Assembly (NCBI RefSeq): GCF_900102105.1
Contig: NZ_FNBB01000003.1
Coordinates: 124,001-188,000 of the forward strand
Direction: 5' to 3'
Length of the DNA: 64,000 nt
From: Agrobacterium pusense
GTDB lineage: Bacteria; Pseudomonadota; Alphaproteobacteria; Rhizobiales; Rhizobiaceae
Positions 37,276 through 47,900 of this stretch are shown here, piece after piece. Every line of letters starts with the position of its first letter. The first letter of the stretch is position 1. Made by a program: the position numbers and the translations under genes. A model generated the notes under the pieces. The model was not told where the DNA came from and did no database searches. It saw only the letters and a program-made list of their open reading frames with translations.

Positions 37276-39360
37276 ATGAGCCAGTCCAAACAAGTGAGCA
37301 TCCTCGATTCTCGCATTCTCGTGCCGGCCATCGCCGCCGCATTCAAAAAGCTCAACCCGCGCACGCTTGCGCGCAATCCGGTCATGTTCGTTGTTGCGAC
37401 GGTGTCAGTGCTGACCACGGTGCTGTTCATCCGCGATCTCATCACGGGCGGTGCCAATCTGGGCTTCTCCTTCCAGATCAATCTCTGGCTTTGGTTCACC
37501 GTGCTGTTCGCCAATTTCGCCGAAGCCGTCGCCGAAGGGCGCGGCAAGGCGCAGGCGGATTCGCTGCGCCGGACCCGCACAGAAACCCCGGCGAAACTGC
37601 TCACCGGCGATGACCGTAGCCAATACAGTATGGTGGCGGGCACCAGCCTGAAGGTGAACGATGTCGTTCTTGTAGAGGCAGGCGATATCATCCCTTCCGA
37701 TGGTGAGGTCATCGAAGGTGTTGCTTCGGTAAACGAGGCGGCGATAACAGGCGAATCCGCCCCGGTCATCCGCGAATCCGGTGGCGACCGCTCTGCCGTG
37801 ACCGGCGGCACGCAGGTGCTGTCGGACTGGATAAGGGTACGCATCACCGCTGCTGCCGGCTCCACCTTCCTCGACCGGATGATTTCCCTGGTCGAAGGTG
37901 CTGAACGCCAGAAAACGCCGAACGAGATCGCGCTCAACATTCTGCTCGCAGGCATGACACTGATTTTCGTTCTGGCCACCGCGACCATACCGAGTTTCGC
38001 GGCCTATGCCGGCGGTTCGATCCCGATCATCGTGCTGGTGGCGCTGTTCGTCACGCTCATCCCCACCACCATCGGCGCGCTTCTGTCGGCCATCGGCATC
38101 GCTGGCATGGACAGGCTGGTGCGTTTCAACGTGCTCGCCATGTCCGGCCGCGCCGTCGAGGCTGCTGGCGACGTGGACACGCTGTTGCTCGACAAGACCG
38201 GCACGATCACGCTCGGGAACCGGCAGGCGACCGAGTTCCGCCCCGTCGCCGGCGTTTCCGAGCAGGAACTGGCCGATGCGGCCCAGCTTGCGTCCCTTGC
38301 TGACGAAACACCTGAAGGTCGCTCCATTGTGGTTCTGGCGAAGGAGAAATATGGCATCCGTGCCCGTGACATGCAGAAGCTGCATGCCAATTTCGTCCCC
38401 TTCACCGCCCAGACCCGCATGAGCGGTGTCGATTTCGAAGGCTCCTCCATTCGCAAGGGGGCGGTCGACGCCGTTCTTTCCTATGTTGACGGCGGCGCTT
38501 CGCAACAGGGCAATGTGGCGCTTGCCGTCAAAACCGAAACGGATGCCATGCGCGGCATAAGGACAATTGCCGAAGAAATTGCCAAGACCGGGGGCACGCC
38601 GCTCGCCGTTGTTCGGGATGGCAAGCTTCTCGGCGTCGTGCAGCTGAAGGATATCGTCAAGGGCGGCATTCGCGAGCGTTTTGCGGAGCTTCGCCGCATG
38701 GGCATCCGCACTGTCATGATCACCGGCGACAATCCGATGACCGCCGCCGCAATTGCTGCGGAAGCGGGTGTCGATGATTTCCTCGCCCAGGCGACACCGG
38801 AAAACAAGCTGGAGCTTATCCGCGAGGAGCAGGCGAAGGGCAAGCTCGTCGCCATGTGCGGTGACGGCACCAATGATGCTCCCGCGCTGGCGCAGGCCGA
38901 TGTCGGCGTTGCCATGAACACCGGTACCGTGGCCGCCCGCGAGGCGGGCAACATGGTCGATCTCGACAGCGATCCGACCAAGCTCATCGAGATCGTCGAA
39001 ATCGGCAAGCAGTTGCTGATGACGCGCGGTGCACTGACCACCTTCTCGATTGCCAACGACATCGCCAAATATTTTGCCATCATTCCGGCAATGTTCCTGG
39101 CGCTCTATCCGCAGCTTGGCGTCCTGAATGTCATGGGACTTTCGACGCCGCAGAGCGCCATCCTCTCGGCCATCATATTCAACGCGCTTATCATCATCGC
39201 GCTGATCCCGCTCTCGCTGAAGGGCGTCAAATATCGCCCGATCGGTGCAGGTGCGCTGCTATCGCGCAATCTGGTCATCTATGGCTTCGGCGGCATCATC
39301 GTTCCATTTATCGGCATCAAGGCCATCGACGTCGCCATCACGGCGCTCGGTCTCGCCTGA
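37276..39360 (+). CDS. kdpB: Potassium-transporting ATPase, catalytic P-type subunit KdpB
   Basis: 694 residues from the ATG at 37276 (GGAG upstream); an in-frame start at 37204 lies in the preceding small gene. KdpB hydrolyses ATP to drive K+ uptake. Motifs seen: the phosphorylated Asp306 in DKTGTIT, the actuator loop TGESAPV, the hinge [20 protein letters not shown], and [20 protein letters not shown]. The membrane helices match P-type ATPases of class IA. Length is normal. Confidence 0.96.
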   Translation: MSQSKQVSILDSRILVPAIAAAFKKLNPRTLARNPVMFVVATVSVLTTVLFIRDLITGGANLGFSFQINLWLWFTVLFANFAEAVAEGRGKAQADSLRRTRTETPAKLLTGDDRSQYSMVAGTSLKVNDVVLVEAGDIIPSDGEVIEGVASVNEAAITGESAPVIRESGGDRSAVTGGTQVLSDWIRVRITAAAGSTFLDRMISLVEGAERQKTPNEIALNILLAGMTLIFVLATATIPSFAAYAGGSIPIIVLVALFVTLIPTTIGALLSAIGIAGMDRLVRFNVLAMSGRAVEAAGDVDTLLLDKTGTITLGNRQATEFRPVAGVSEQELADAAQLASLADETPEGRSIVVLAKEKYGIRARDMQKLHANFVPFTAQTRMSGVDFEGSSIRKGAVDAVLSYVDGGASQQGNVALAVKTETDAMRGIRTIAEEIAKTGGTPLAVVRDGKLLGVVQLKDIVKGGIRERFAELRRMGIRTVMITGDNPMTAAAIAAEAGVDDFLAQATPENKLELIREEQAKGKLVAMCGDGTNDAPALAQADVGVAMNTGTVAAREAGNMVDLDSDPTKLIEIVEIGKQLLMTRGALTTFSIANDIAKYFAIIPAMFLALYPQLGVLNVMGLSTPQSAILSAIIFNALIIIALIPLSLKGVKYRPIGAGALLSRNLVIYGFGGIIVPFIGIKAIDVAITALGLA

Positions 39361-39372
39361 GGAGTAAAGACA

Positions 39373-39939
39373 ATGTTTAGACAGCTTCGTCCCGCACTGG
39401 TGCTGATCCTCGCCACCACGGCCATCACCGGCCTTGCCTATCCGCTCGGCATGACGGGCCTGGCGCAGGCGCTTTTTCCCGCGCAGGCCAATGGCAGCCT
39501 GATCGAAAAAAATGGCACGGTGGTCGGATCGCAATTGATCGGGCAGGCCTTCACTGGCGAGACTTATTTTCATGGTCGTCCTTCCGCCGCCGGCGATGGC
39601 TATAATGCGGCCTCGTCCTCCGGCTCCAATCTCGGGCCGACGAGCGCCAAGCTTATCGACCGGGTGAAACAGGATTACGAGGCCGCGAAAGCTGAAAATC
39701 CGGCCTCGTCGGTGCCGGCCGATCTGGTGACGGCCTCGGGCAGCGGCCTCGATCCGCATGTTTCGCCGGAAGCCGCCTATTTCCAGGTTCCGCGTGTCGC
39801 CAAAGCGAGGGGCATGGATGAAGCGGCATTGCGTGCCATCGTTGAGCGTCACGTCGAAGCTCCGGAACTCGGCTTCATGGGCGAGCCCGTTGTAAACGTT
39901 CTTGCGCTCAACATGGCTCTTGACGCGGCCGGCTCATGA
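39373..39939 (+). CDS. kdpC: Potassium-transporting ATPase subunit KdpC
   Basis: 188 residues. One N-terminal helix ([20 protein letters not shown]) is followed by a periplasmic domain with the family stretches [40 protein letters not shown] and [11 protein letters not shown]. KdpC is needed for assembly and K+ affinity of the complex. It starts 12 bases after kdpB. Confidence 0.95.
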   Translation: MFRQLRPALVLILATTAITGLAYPLGMTGLAQALFPAQANGSLIEKNGTVVGSQLIGQAFTGETYFHGRPSAAGDGYNAASSSGSNLGPTSAKLIDRVKQDYEAAKAENPASSVPADLVTASGSGLDPHVSPEAAYFQVPRVAKARGMDEAALRAIVERHVEAPELGFMGEPVVNVLALNMALDAAGS

Positions 39940-39947
39940 ATTGAAAT

Positions 39948-39975
39948 GGCTATGGCTTGTTCGCAAGCCATAGCC
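39948..39975 (+). other. Perfect 12-bp hairpin with TTCG loop between kdpC and kdpD
   Basis: GGCTATGGCTTG-TTCG-CAAGCCATAGCC is a flawless stem with a UUCG-type tetraloop, placed 9 bases after the kdpC stop and 18 bases before the kdpD start. There is no T-run. It probably protects the kdpFABC message from 3' decay or lowers read-through into kdpDE, so that pump and sensor levels differ. Confidence 0.8.
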
Positions 39976-39993
39976 TCGACCACTGGTGGTTAA

Positions 39994-42708
39994 ATGCCTG
40001 ACGATATCAGCAACATGCCCGGCCGGCCGTCGCCCGATGCGCTTCTGGAAAACGCCAGGCGCGAGGCGCGGGGCCGGTTGAAGATTTTTTTGGGCGCCGC
40101 ACCCGGTGTCGGCAAGACCTATGAAATGTTGATGTCAGGCCGGGCGAAGCTTGCGGATGGCGTCGACACCATTATCGGCGTCGTGGAAACGCATGGCCGC
40201 AGGGAGACCGAGGCATTGGTCGAGGGGCTGGAGGTCGTCCCTCGCAAACGTATCGATTATCGCGGCCAGATGCTGGAGGAGATGGATATCGACGCGATCC
40301 TCGCGCGTCGCCCCGCCCTGGTTCTGGTCGATGAACTTGCTCACACCAATGCTGCAGGCAGCCGCCACCCCAAGCGTTATATGGATGTTCAGGAAATCCT
40401 CGCGCAGGGCATCGACGTCTACACAACGCTGAACATCCAGCATGTCGAAAGCCTGAATGATGTGGTGGCGCAGATCACCCGCATCCGTGTCCGTGAAACC
40501 GTGCCCGACAGCATCATCGACCGGGCCGATGATGTCGAAATCATCGATATTACGCCTGACGACCTCATCAAGCGGCTGCAGGATGGCAAGGTTTACCTGC
40601 CCCGTACGGCACGGCGCGCCATCGAGAATTATTTTTCGCGCGGTAACCTGACGGCATTGCGCGAGCTGGCGCTCCGGCGCACCGCGCAGCGGGTGGATGA
40701 GCAATTGCTCAATCACATGCAATCCCATGCCATCTCTGGCCCCTGGGCGGCCGGAGACAGGGTTCTGGTCTGTCTTGATCATGGCGGCAACGGCCCCGGT
40801 CTTGTGCGTTATGCCCGAAGGCAGGCGGACCGGCTGCGCGCACCGTGGACCGCACTGCATCTCGACACGCCGCGGTCGCAGCAATTGTCGGAGGCGGAGA
40901 AGGACCGGCTGGCCGGCACCATGCGGCTTGCCCAGCAGCTTGGCGGCGAGACGGTAACCCTGCCGGCGCTTGACCTGACGCGGGAGATCATCTCCTACGC
41001 CAATACAAACAATTTCACCCACATCATCATCGGTCGCCCGCGAAAATCCTGGTGGCAGCGAATTTTTCAGCGCTCGCTGACGCATGATCTGATCGACCAT
41101 GCCGGCGATATCAGTGTGCACGTCATTTCCGGCGACAAGAATGAAGAGAAGCCGGCGCAATCGGTGAAGGCCGCACCGTCCCGCTCGCGTTGGTCGATAG
41201 GCTCCTATCTCAACAGCACGCTGTTCGTAGCGCTCGCCATCGTTGTCGGCATCGTGCTTGACCGGACGCTCGACGTTCAGAATCTGGCGCTCGTTTTTCT
41301 CATGGCCGTGCTGGCGGCCGCTGTTCGCGGAGGACTTGGACCTGCGTTATATGCCTCGCTGCTTGGCGCCGTCGCATTCAATTTTTTCTTTCTGGAACCA
41401 CGATACACGCTGACGGTCAGCGCACCGGACAGCGTTCTGGCGTTGCTTTTTTATCTCGGAGTGGCGCTTGTTGCCTCCAACCTCACGGTTGCGGTGCAAC
41501 GGCAGGCTGCCTCGGCGCGGGTAAGGGCGCGCACGACGGAAGATCTCTACCTGTTTTCCAAAAAGCTTGCCGGAACGGCCACGCTGGATGATGTGTTGTG
41601 GGCTACCGCTTACCAGATGGCTTCGATGTTGAAGGTGAGGGTGGTGCTGCTTCTGCCGGAGAACAACGCCATCGCCGTCAAGGCCGGTTATCCGCCCGAT
41701 GACACGCTGGTGGATGCCGATATCGCGGCCGCGCAATGGGCATGGGAACACGACAAGGCGGCTGGTCGCGGCGCAGACACGTTGCCGGGCGCTCGGCGGC
41801 TTTATCTGCCGCTCCGCACCGGCAGCGGTGCCGTCGGCGTCGTCGGGTTGGATGATGACCGAAGCGGGCCGCTTTTGACACCTGAACAACAGCGCCTGTT
41901 TGATGCGCTGGCCGACCAGGCTGCACTCGCGATCGAACGTATCCAGCTTGCCTCGGATGTCGACAAGGCAAGGCTGGCCGCGGAAACCGACCGACTGCGC
42001 ACAGCACTCCTCACCTCCATTTCCCACGACCTCAAAACCCCGCTCGCGGCTATTCTAGGTTCGGCCGGAACGCTGAAGGACTTTGCCGAGGACATTCCGC
42101 CCGATGCGCGCGCCGATCTGCTTTCGACAATCGTTGAGGAATCCGAACGGCTGAACCGCTTCATCTCCAATCTTCTCGATATGACGCGGATCGGATCGGG
42201 TGCAATGGAGCCGAATTACGGGCTGCATTTCCTCGGCGACATGGTCGGGACAGCGCTTTCGCGTGCCGCGAAAATCATTGTGCGGCATGAGGTTGTCCTG
42301 GATATTCCGCCTGATCTGCCGATGCTTAGGGTCGATCCCGTGCTATTCGAACAGGTCCTGTTCAACCTCATAGACAACGCGGCCAAATATGCTCCCGGAC
42401 ACACGGTCATCGAACTCCGGGGCTGGCAGCAGGGAAGGCATGTCTTCCTGTCCGTGGCCGATGAGGGGCCGGGCTTTCCTCCCGAAGATGCGGAGCGGGT
42501 GTTCGACAGCTTCTACCGGGTGCGCAAGACCGATCAGGTGCAGGCGGGAACCGGACTGGGGCTATCCATCTGCAAGGGTTTCATCGAGGCCATGGGTGGC
42601 TCGATTCGTGCGGAGAACAGGCAGGGTCGGGGAGGTGCGCAATTCACGGTAACTTTGCCCGTTCCCGCCAACGCGCCTGTGCTAGATCATGAACAGGGCG
42701 CCGCCTGA
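39994..42708 (+). CDS. kdpD: Potassium sensor histidine kinase KdpD
   Basis: 904 residues, full length. Domain order: N-terminal KdpD domain with Walker A (GAAPGVGKTYEMLMSGRAKL), a universal-stress-like domain (about 245-375), four clustered membrane helices (about 405-500), a GAF domain (about 525-650), the HisKA phosphorylation site His678 in SISHDLKTPLAAI, and the HATPase_c domain (NLIDNAAKYAPG; DEGPGFPPEDAERVFDSFYR; GTGLGLSICKGF). It senses K+ limitation or turgor and phosphorylates KdpE. The gene sits downstream of a strong intercistronic hairpin, so it may be expressed less than the pump. Confidence 0.96.
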   Translation: MPDDISNMPGRPSPDALLENARREARGRLKIFLGAAPGVGKTYEMLMSGRAKLADGVDTIIGVVETHGRRETEALVEGLEVVPRKRIDYRGQMLEEMDIDAILARRPALVLVDELAHTNAAGSRHPKRYMDVQEILAQGIDVYTTLNIQHVESLNDVVAQITRIRVRETVPDSIIDRADDVEIIDITPDDLIKRLQDGKVYLPRTARRAIENYFSRGNLTALRELALRRTAQRVDEQLLNHMQSHAISGPWAAGDRVLVCLDHGGNGPGLVRYARRQADRLRAPWTALHLDTPRSQQLSEAEKDRLAGTMRLAQQLGGETVTLPALDLTREIISYANTNNFTHIIIGRPRKSWWQRIFQRSLTHDLIDHAGDISVHVISGDKNEEKPAQSVKAAPSRSRWSIGSYLNSTLFVALAIVVGIVLDRTLDVQNLALVFLMAVLAAAVRGGLGPALYASLLGAVAFNFFFLEPRYTLTVSAPDSVLALLFYLGVALVASNLTVAVQRQAASARVRARTTEDLYLFSKKLAGTATLDDVLWATAYQMASMLKVRVVLLLPENNAIAVKAGYPPDDTLVDADIAAAQWAWEHDKAAGRGADTLPGARRLYLPLRTGSGAVGVVGLDDDRSGPLLTPEQQRLFDALADQAALAIERIQLASDVDKARLAAETDRLRTALLTSISHDLKTPLAAILGSAGTLKDFAEDIPPDARADLLSTIVEESERLNRFISNLLDMTRIGSGAMEPNYGLHFLGDMVGTALSRAAKIIVRHEVVLDIPPDLPMLRVDPVLFEQVLFNLIDNAAKYAPGHTVIELRGWQQGRHVFLSVADEGPGFPPEDAERVFDSFYRVRKTDQVQAGTGLGLSICKGFIEAMGGSIRAENRQGRGGAQFTVTLPVPANAPVLDHEQGAA

Positions 42709-42757
42709 GCCGAAATGGCGACCCCGCTCCCACTACGCCGCCAAAGGAGACCCTGGA

Positions 42758-43447
42758 ATGACCAATTCCGCCGTTAACATTCTGATCGTTGACGATGAAC
42801 CGCCGATCCGCAAGCTTTTGCGGGTGGGGTTGTCGACGCAGGATTATACGGTAAGCGAGGCGATGAATGCGAAGGTGGCGATGGAGCTGGTCGAGCAGGA
42901 CAAGCCCGATCTCGTCATTCTCGATCTCGGCCTGCCGGATATGTCGGGACACGATCTTCTGGCGAAATGGCGCAGCGAGGGGGTGGCGTTGCCGGTCATC
43001 ATCCTGTCCAGCCGAACCGATGAAGCAGGTATCGTCAAGGCACTCGAACTGGGAGCCGACGACTACATTACAAAGCCCTTCGGCATGAACGAACTCGTCG
43101 CTCGCATCCGTGTCGCGCTGCGCCACCGGCTCCAGAGCCAGGGTGAAAGGCCTGTCTTTCAGACCGGCGATCTTTCGGTCGATCTTGTCCGGCGTATCGT
43201 CAGGGTGGAGGACCGCGAGGTGAAGCTCTCCCCGAAGGAATACGATATTCTGCGGGTGCTGGTTCAGCACGCAGGCAAGGTGCTGACGCACCGCTTCCTG
43301 CTGGAGCACGTATGGGATGAAATGACCGACGTGCAATATTTGCGGGTCTATGTGCGCCAATTGCGCCAGAAGATCGAAAAAATCCCCGATCAGCCCCGTT
43401 ACATCCTGACAGAAACCGGGGTGGGTTACCGGTTGCAGGAGGTTTGA
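42758..43447 (+). CDS. kdpE: KDP operon response regulator KdpE, OmpR family
   Basis: 229 residues from the ATG at 42758, with AAAGGAGA eight bases upstream; a longer frame from 42689 overlaps the kdpD end. The receiver domain (VNILIVDDEPPIRKL, phospho-acceptor Asp56 in VILDLGLPDMSG, SRTDE, and the KPFGMNELVAR loop) is followed by an OmpR-type winged helix (LSPKEYDILRVLVQHAGKVL; LRVYVRQLRQKIE). Phosphorylated KdpE should activate kdp transcription, plausibly at the tandem ATTCCTAT site. Confidence 0.95.
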   Translation: MTNSAVNILIVDDEPPIRKLLRVGLSTQDYTVSEAMNAKVAMELVEQDKPDLVILDLGLPDMSGHDLLAKWRSEGVALPVIILSSRTDEAGIVKALELGADDYITKPFGMNELVARIRVALRHRLQSQGERPVFQTGDLSVDLVRRIVRVEDREVKLSPKEYDILRVLVQHAGKVLTHRFLLEHVWDEMTDVQYLRVYVRQLRQKIEKIPDQPRYILTETGVGYRLQEV

Positions 43448-43477
43448 GGGCGCCGCAATGCGACGCCCTCCGATATC

Positions 43478-44530
43478 TCAGACGGCAGCGCAGATGGACA
43501 GGAATTCATCTACATCGGCCTCGGTTGTCGCAAAGCTGGTGACCATGCGGATCAGTACTTCGTCCTTGCCGACTTTTTCCGGCATGTCGCGCGGCTCCAG
43601 CCAGTCATAGAACCTCGCGCCTTTTTCCGTCGCCGCTTGCGCGGCTGCCTTTGGCAAAATGGCGAAAACTTCGTTGGCCTGGGTCGGCCAGGCGAGGCGC
43701 GCGCTGTTCAGCGAGCCGAAGCCCGCGCGCAGCCGGTTAGCCATGGCATTGGCATGGCTGGCGAGACCGAGCCAAAGATCATCCTGCAGATAGGCTTCAA
43801 ACTGCGCTGCGATGAAACGTGACTTCGAAAACAGTTGCGCTGTGCGTTTGCGCAGGAACGAGAAATCCCGAGCGAGCGAAGGATCGAAGAAAACGATCGC
43901 TTCCGCGCACCAGCAGCCATTTTTCGTGCCGCCGAAAGACAGCACGTCAACGCCGCGTTTCCAGGTCATTTCAGCCGGCGTGGTGTCAAGGGCGGCCAGC
44001 GCATTGGCAAAACGCGCGCCGTCCATATGCAGCGGCAGGCCGTTTTCCTTGGCGATTTTGGAGATGGCTTCAATTTCGTCGAGTGTGTAGACGGTGCCGG
44101 CTTCGGTCGCCTGCGTCATGGTGATGGCGGCGGCACGGCCGTGGTGAACGGCATCCTGCGGATAGCGGGCAATGCGCTCGATCAGGTTTTCGGGCAGCAT
44201 CTTGCCGTTCGGCCCTTCGACTGCGACCATGCGCATGCCGGAAAAGAAATCCGGCGCGCCGCATTCGTCCTCGATCACATGGGCTTCCGAATGGCAGAAG
44301 GTCAGGCCGCCGGCGCGCGCGATGCTGGCAAGCGAAAGCGAATTGGCCGCCGTGCCGGTGGCGACGAAAAACACCGCAACCTCGCGCTCGAATATCTCGT
44401 TGAAGCGCTTTTCGATGGAGAGATCGAGTTCGCTGGTGCCATAAGCGGAGGCAAACCGGGTGGATTCCCGCGAAAGCCGTTCATTGACGGCCGGGTGGGC
44501 GCCAGCCCAATTGTCTGAAGCAAAAAACAT
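43478..44530 (-). CDS. Low-specificity L-threonine aldolase / beta-eliminating lyase family
   Basis: 350 residues from the ATG at 44530, where the family-like sequence MFFASDNWAGAHPAV begins; an ATG at 44575 adds 15 residues. Neither has a good ribosome site. It is a PLP enzyme that splits threonine or allo-threonine to glycine and acetaldehyde. The fold-type I features are visible: FVATGTAANSLSLASIARAG, the ECGAPDFF loop, LPLHMDGARFANALAAL, and the PLP lysine in LSFGGTKNGCWC. It is convergent with kdpE and divergent from gltB. Other aldol substrates are possible. Confidence 0.83.
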   Translation of the reverse strand: MFFASDNWAGAHPAVNERLSRESTRFASAYGTSELDLSIEKRFNEIFEREVAVFFVATGTAANSLSLASIARAGGLTFCHSEAHVIEDECGAPDFFSGMRMVAVEGPNGKMLPENLIERIARYPQDAVHHGRAAAITMTQATEAGTVYTLDEIEAISKIAKENGLPLHMDGARFANALAALDTTPAEMTWKRGVDVLSFGGTKNGCWCAEAIVFFDPSLARDFSFLRKRTAQLFSKSRFIAAQFEAYLQDDLWLGLASHANAMANRLRAGFGSLNSARLAWPTQANEVFAILPKAAAQAATEKGARFYDWLEPRDMPEKVGKDEVLIRMVTSFATTEADVDEFLSICAAV

Positions 44531-44900
44531 CTCTGAAGGCTTTCCGATAGCTGGTGTTCTGATTGGGAAATGCATGGAACGACGACTAGCAAAGTTCTAG
44601 GACCTAACTCCGCGATTGGCAAATCCGGCAATGAAAGCAATGGGGAGGCGGGATTTGCGACAGAAAGTTTCGCACAATAGGTCAGTATCGAAACTTCGCT
44701 ATAAAACGACGGTCTCACTAATTGGATTCGCGCCCTTGCCAATTCCGCCGGTTTCTGCCAAAATCCTCGGGAATTGAGACAGTCTTACTGTCCTAAATTT
44801 GATCCAGCCGGCGAGAATGCGGATTTTGCCAAAGAGCGAAATTTGCGTCGCGCCGGACCTTCGCATGAAACCGTGCAAGTAATTTGCAGGAGGGACAAAA
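44531..44900. other. 370-bp divergent control region between threonine aldolase and gltB
   Basis: I see no gene here. It should hold promoters for both flanking genes. A clear dyad, GACAGT-CTT-ACTGTC, lies at 44778-44792, about 110 bases before gltB, and is a candidate operator. An 8-bp inverted repeat (GCAAATCC at 44620-44627, GGATTTGC at 44652-44659) lies nearer the aldolase. The gltB ribosome site GCAGGAGGGA ends five bases before its ATG. Confidence 0.45.
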
Positions 44901-47900
44901 ATGACAAACAAGCCGCAGGCGGATATCGCCGCCGCAACCCTGACCACTGACTGTCCCACCGCGGCTGCGGCTGCACCCGTTTCTGCGAAAGCGCGTTTCG
45001 CGGGCGGCTTGCCGGAAAGGCAGGGTCTTTACGATCCCGCCAATGAACATGATGCCTGCGGCGTCGGCTTTGTCGCCCATATGAAAGGCGTCAAGTCGCA
45101 CCAGATCGTCAAGGACGGCCTGTTCATCCTTGAAAACCTGACCCATCGTGGCGCCGTCGGCGCAGATCCGCTGATGGGCGATGGTGCGGGCATTCTCGTG
45201 CAGATTCCCGACCGCTTCTTCCGCGAGGAAATGGCCGCGCAGGGCGTGACATTGCCGAAGGCTGGCGAATACGCCGTCGGTCATATCTTCATGCCGCGCG
45301 ATCCCTCCCGCATCGAGCACTACAAGAAGGTCATCGTCGACGTTATCGGCGAAGAGGGCCAGCAGTTCCTTGGCTTCCGTGATGTCCCTGTCGACAACTC
45401 CTCGCTTTCCAAGGCGCCGGATATCGCAGCGACCGAGCCGCACCATGTGCAGGTCTTCATCGGCGCCGGCCGCGATGCCGCGAGCAATGCCGATTTCGAG
45501 CGCAAGCTGTTCCTCATCCGCAAGGTTCTCTCCAACCGCATCTATGACGAAGGCGGCGGCAAGGAAACACAGGATTTCTATCCCGTTTCCCTTTCTTCCT
45601 CGACCATCGTCTATAAGGGCATGTTCCTCGCCTATCAGGTGGGCGCATATTACAAGGACCTTTCGGACCCGCGTTTCGAATCGGCTGTCGCGCTCGTGCA
45701 TCAGCGTTTTTCCACCAACACCTTCCCGTCGTGGAAGCTGGCGCACCCCTATCGCATGGTCGCCCATAACGGCGAAATCAACACGCTGCGCGGTAACGTC
45801 AACTGGATGGCGGCGCGTCAGGCATCGGTTTCGTCCGCGCTGTTCGGTGACGACATCTCCAAGCTCTGGCCGATTTCCTATGAAGGCCAGTCGGACACGG
45901 CCTGCTTCGACAACGCGCTCGAGTTCCTCGTCCGCGGCGGCTATTCCATGGCCCACGCGGTGATGATGCTGATCCCGGAAGCCTGGGCCGGTAACCAGTC
46001 CATGTCTGCCGAACGCAAGGCATTCTACGAATATCACGCAGCCCTGATGGAGCCGTGGGACGGTCCCGCCGCCGTTGCCTTCACCGACGGCAAGCAAATT
46101 GGCGCGACGCTCGACCGCAACGGCCTGCGCCCGGCCCGTTACCTCGTCACTGATGACGACCGCATCATCATGGCTTCCGAGGCCGGCACGCTGCCGGTGC
46201 CGGAAGAGCGCATCGTCAAGAAGTGGCGTCTGCAGCCTGGCAAGATGCTGCTGATCGACATGGAAAAGGGCGCGATCATTTCCGACGAGGAAGTGAAGCA
46301 CGAGCTTGCCGCCAAGCATCCCTATCGCAGCTGGCTTGATCGCACGCAGCTCATCCTCGAAGAGCTGAAGCCTGTCGAACCACGCGCGCTGCGCCGCGAC
46401 GTGTCGCTGCTCGACCGCCAGCAGGCCTTCGGTTACACCAGCGAAGACACCAAGCTCCTGATGTCGCCGATGGCGACGACGGGCCAGGAAGCCATCGGCT
46501 CCATGGGCACGGATACGCCGATTTCGGCCATGTCCGACAAGTCGAAGCTGCTCTACACCTATTTCAAGCAGAATTTCGCGCAGGTCACGAACCCGCCGAT
46601 CGATCCGATCCGCGAAGAGCTCGTCATGAGCCTCGTGTCGTTCATCGGTCCGCGTCCGAATATTCTCGACCACGAAGGTGCCGCCCGCGCCAAGCGTCTG
46701 GAAGTGCGCCAGCCGATCCTGACCAATGGTGATCTGGAGAAGATTCGTTCCATCGGTCACACGGAAGACCGTTTCGACACCAAGACGCTCGACTTCACCT
46801 ATGATGTGGAGCGCGGTGCCGAAGGCATGCCCGAAATGCTGGACCGCCTCTGCGAGCGGGCCGAATCCGCCGTCCGCGGCGGTTACAACATCATCGTTCT
46901 GTCCGACCGCCAGCTTGGCCCGGATCGCATCGCGATCCCCGCACTTCTGGCGACAGCCGCCGTGCACCACCACCTGATCCGCAAGGGTCTGCGTACCTCG
47001 GTCGGTCTCGTCGTCGAAACCGGTGAGCCGCGCGAAATCCACCATTTCTGCCTTCTGGCCGGTTATGGTGCGGAGGCGATCAACCCGTACCTCGCTTTCG
47101 ATACCCTGCTCGACATGCACAAGCACGGCGCTTTCCCGAAGGAAGTGTCTGATGATGAAGTCGTTTATCGCTACATCAAGGCGGTGGGTAAGGGCATCCT
47201 CAAGGTCATGTCCAAGATGGGCATCTCCACCTACCAGTCCTATTGCGGCGCGCAGATTTTCGACGCCATCGGCCTGTCTTCGGAATTCGTCGAGAAATAT
47301 TTCTTCGGCACCGCCACCTCCATCGAAGGTGTCGGCCTGACTGAAATCGCTGAAGAAACCGTGGCGCGCCACACAGCGGCCTTTGGCAAGGACCCGATCC
47401 TTGCCAACACGCTCGATATCGGCGGCGAATACGCCTATCGCATGCGCGGCGAAAGCCATGCCTGGACGCCGGACGCCGTCGCCTCGCTGCAACACGCCGT
47501 GCGTGGCAACAGCCAGGATCGCTACCGCGAATTCGCCGGCATGGTGAACGAAACGGCGCTGCGCATGAACACCATTCGCGGCCTGTTCAAGGTCAAGTCG
47601 GCGGAAGCACTCGGTCGCAAACCGGTCTCCATCGATGAGGTCGAGCCGGCAGCCGATATCGTCAAGCGGTTCTCGACCGGGGCCATGTCCTTCGGCTCGA
47701 TCAGCCGCGAGGCGCATACGACGCTCGCGATTGCCATGAACCGCATCGGCGGCAAGTCCAACACGGGTGAGGGCGGGGAAGAATCCGACCGCTACATGCC
47801 GCTGTTGAACGGCCAGCCAAACCCGGAACGCTCCGCCATCAAGCAGATCGCATCCGGTCGCTTCGGTGTGACGACGGAATACCTTGTCAATGCCGACATG

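Noticed and set aside
35901..37988. A 695-codon minus-strand frame over kdpA-kdpB
   Set aside because: It crosses two well-identified genes and the gap between them, and has no domain or ribosome site. It is a shadow frame.
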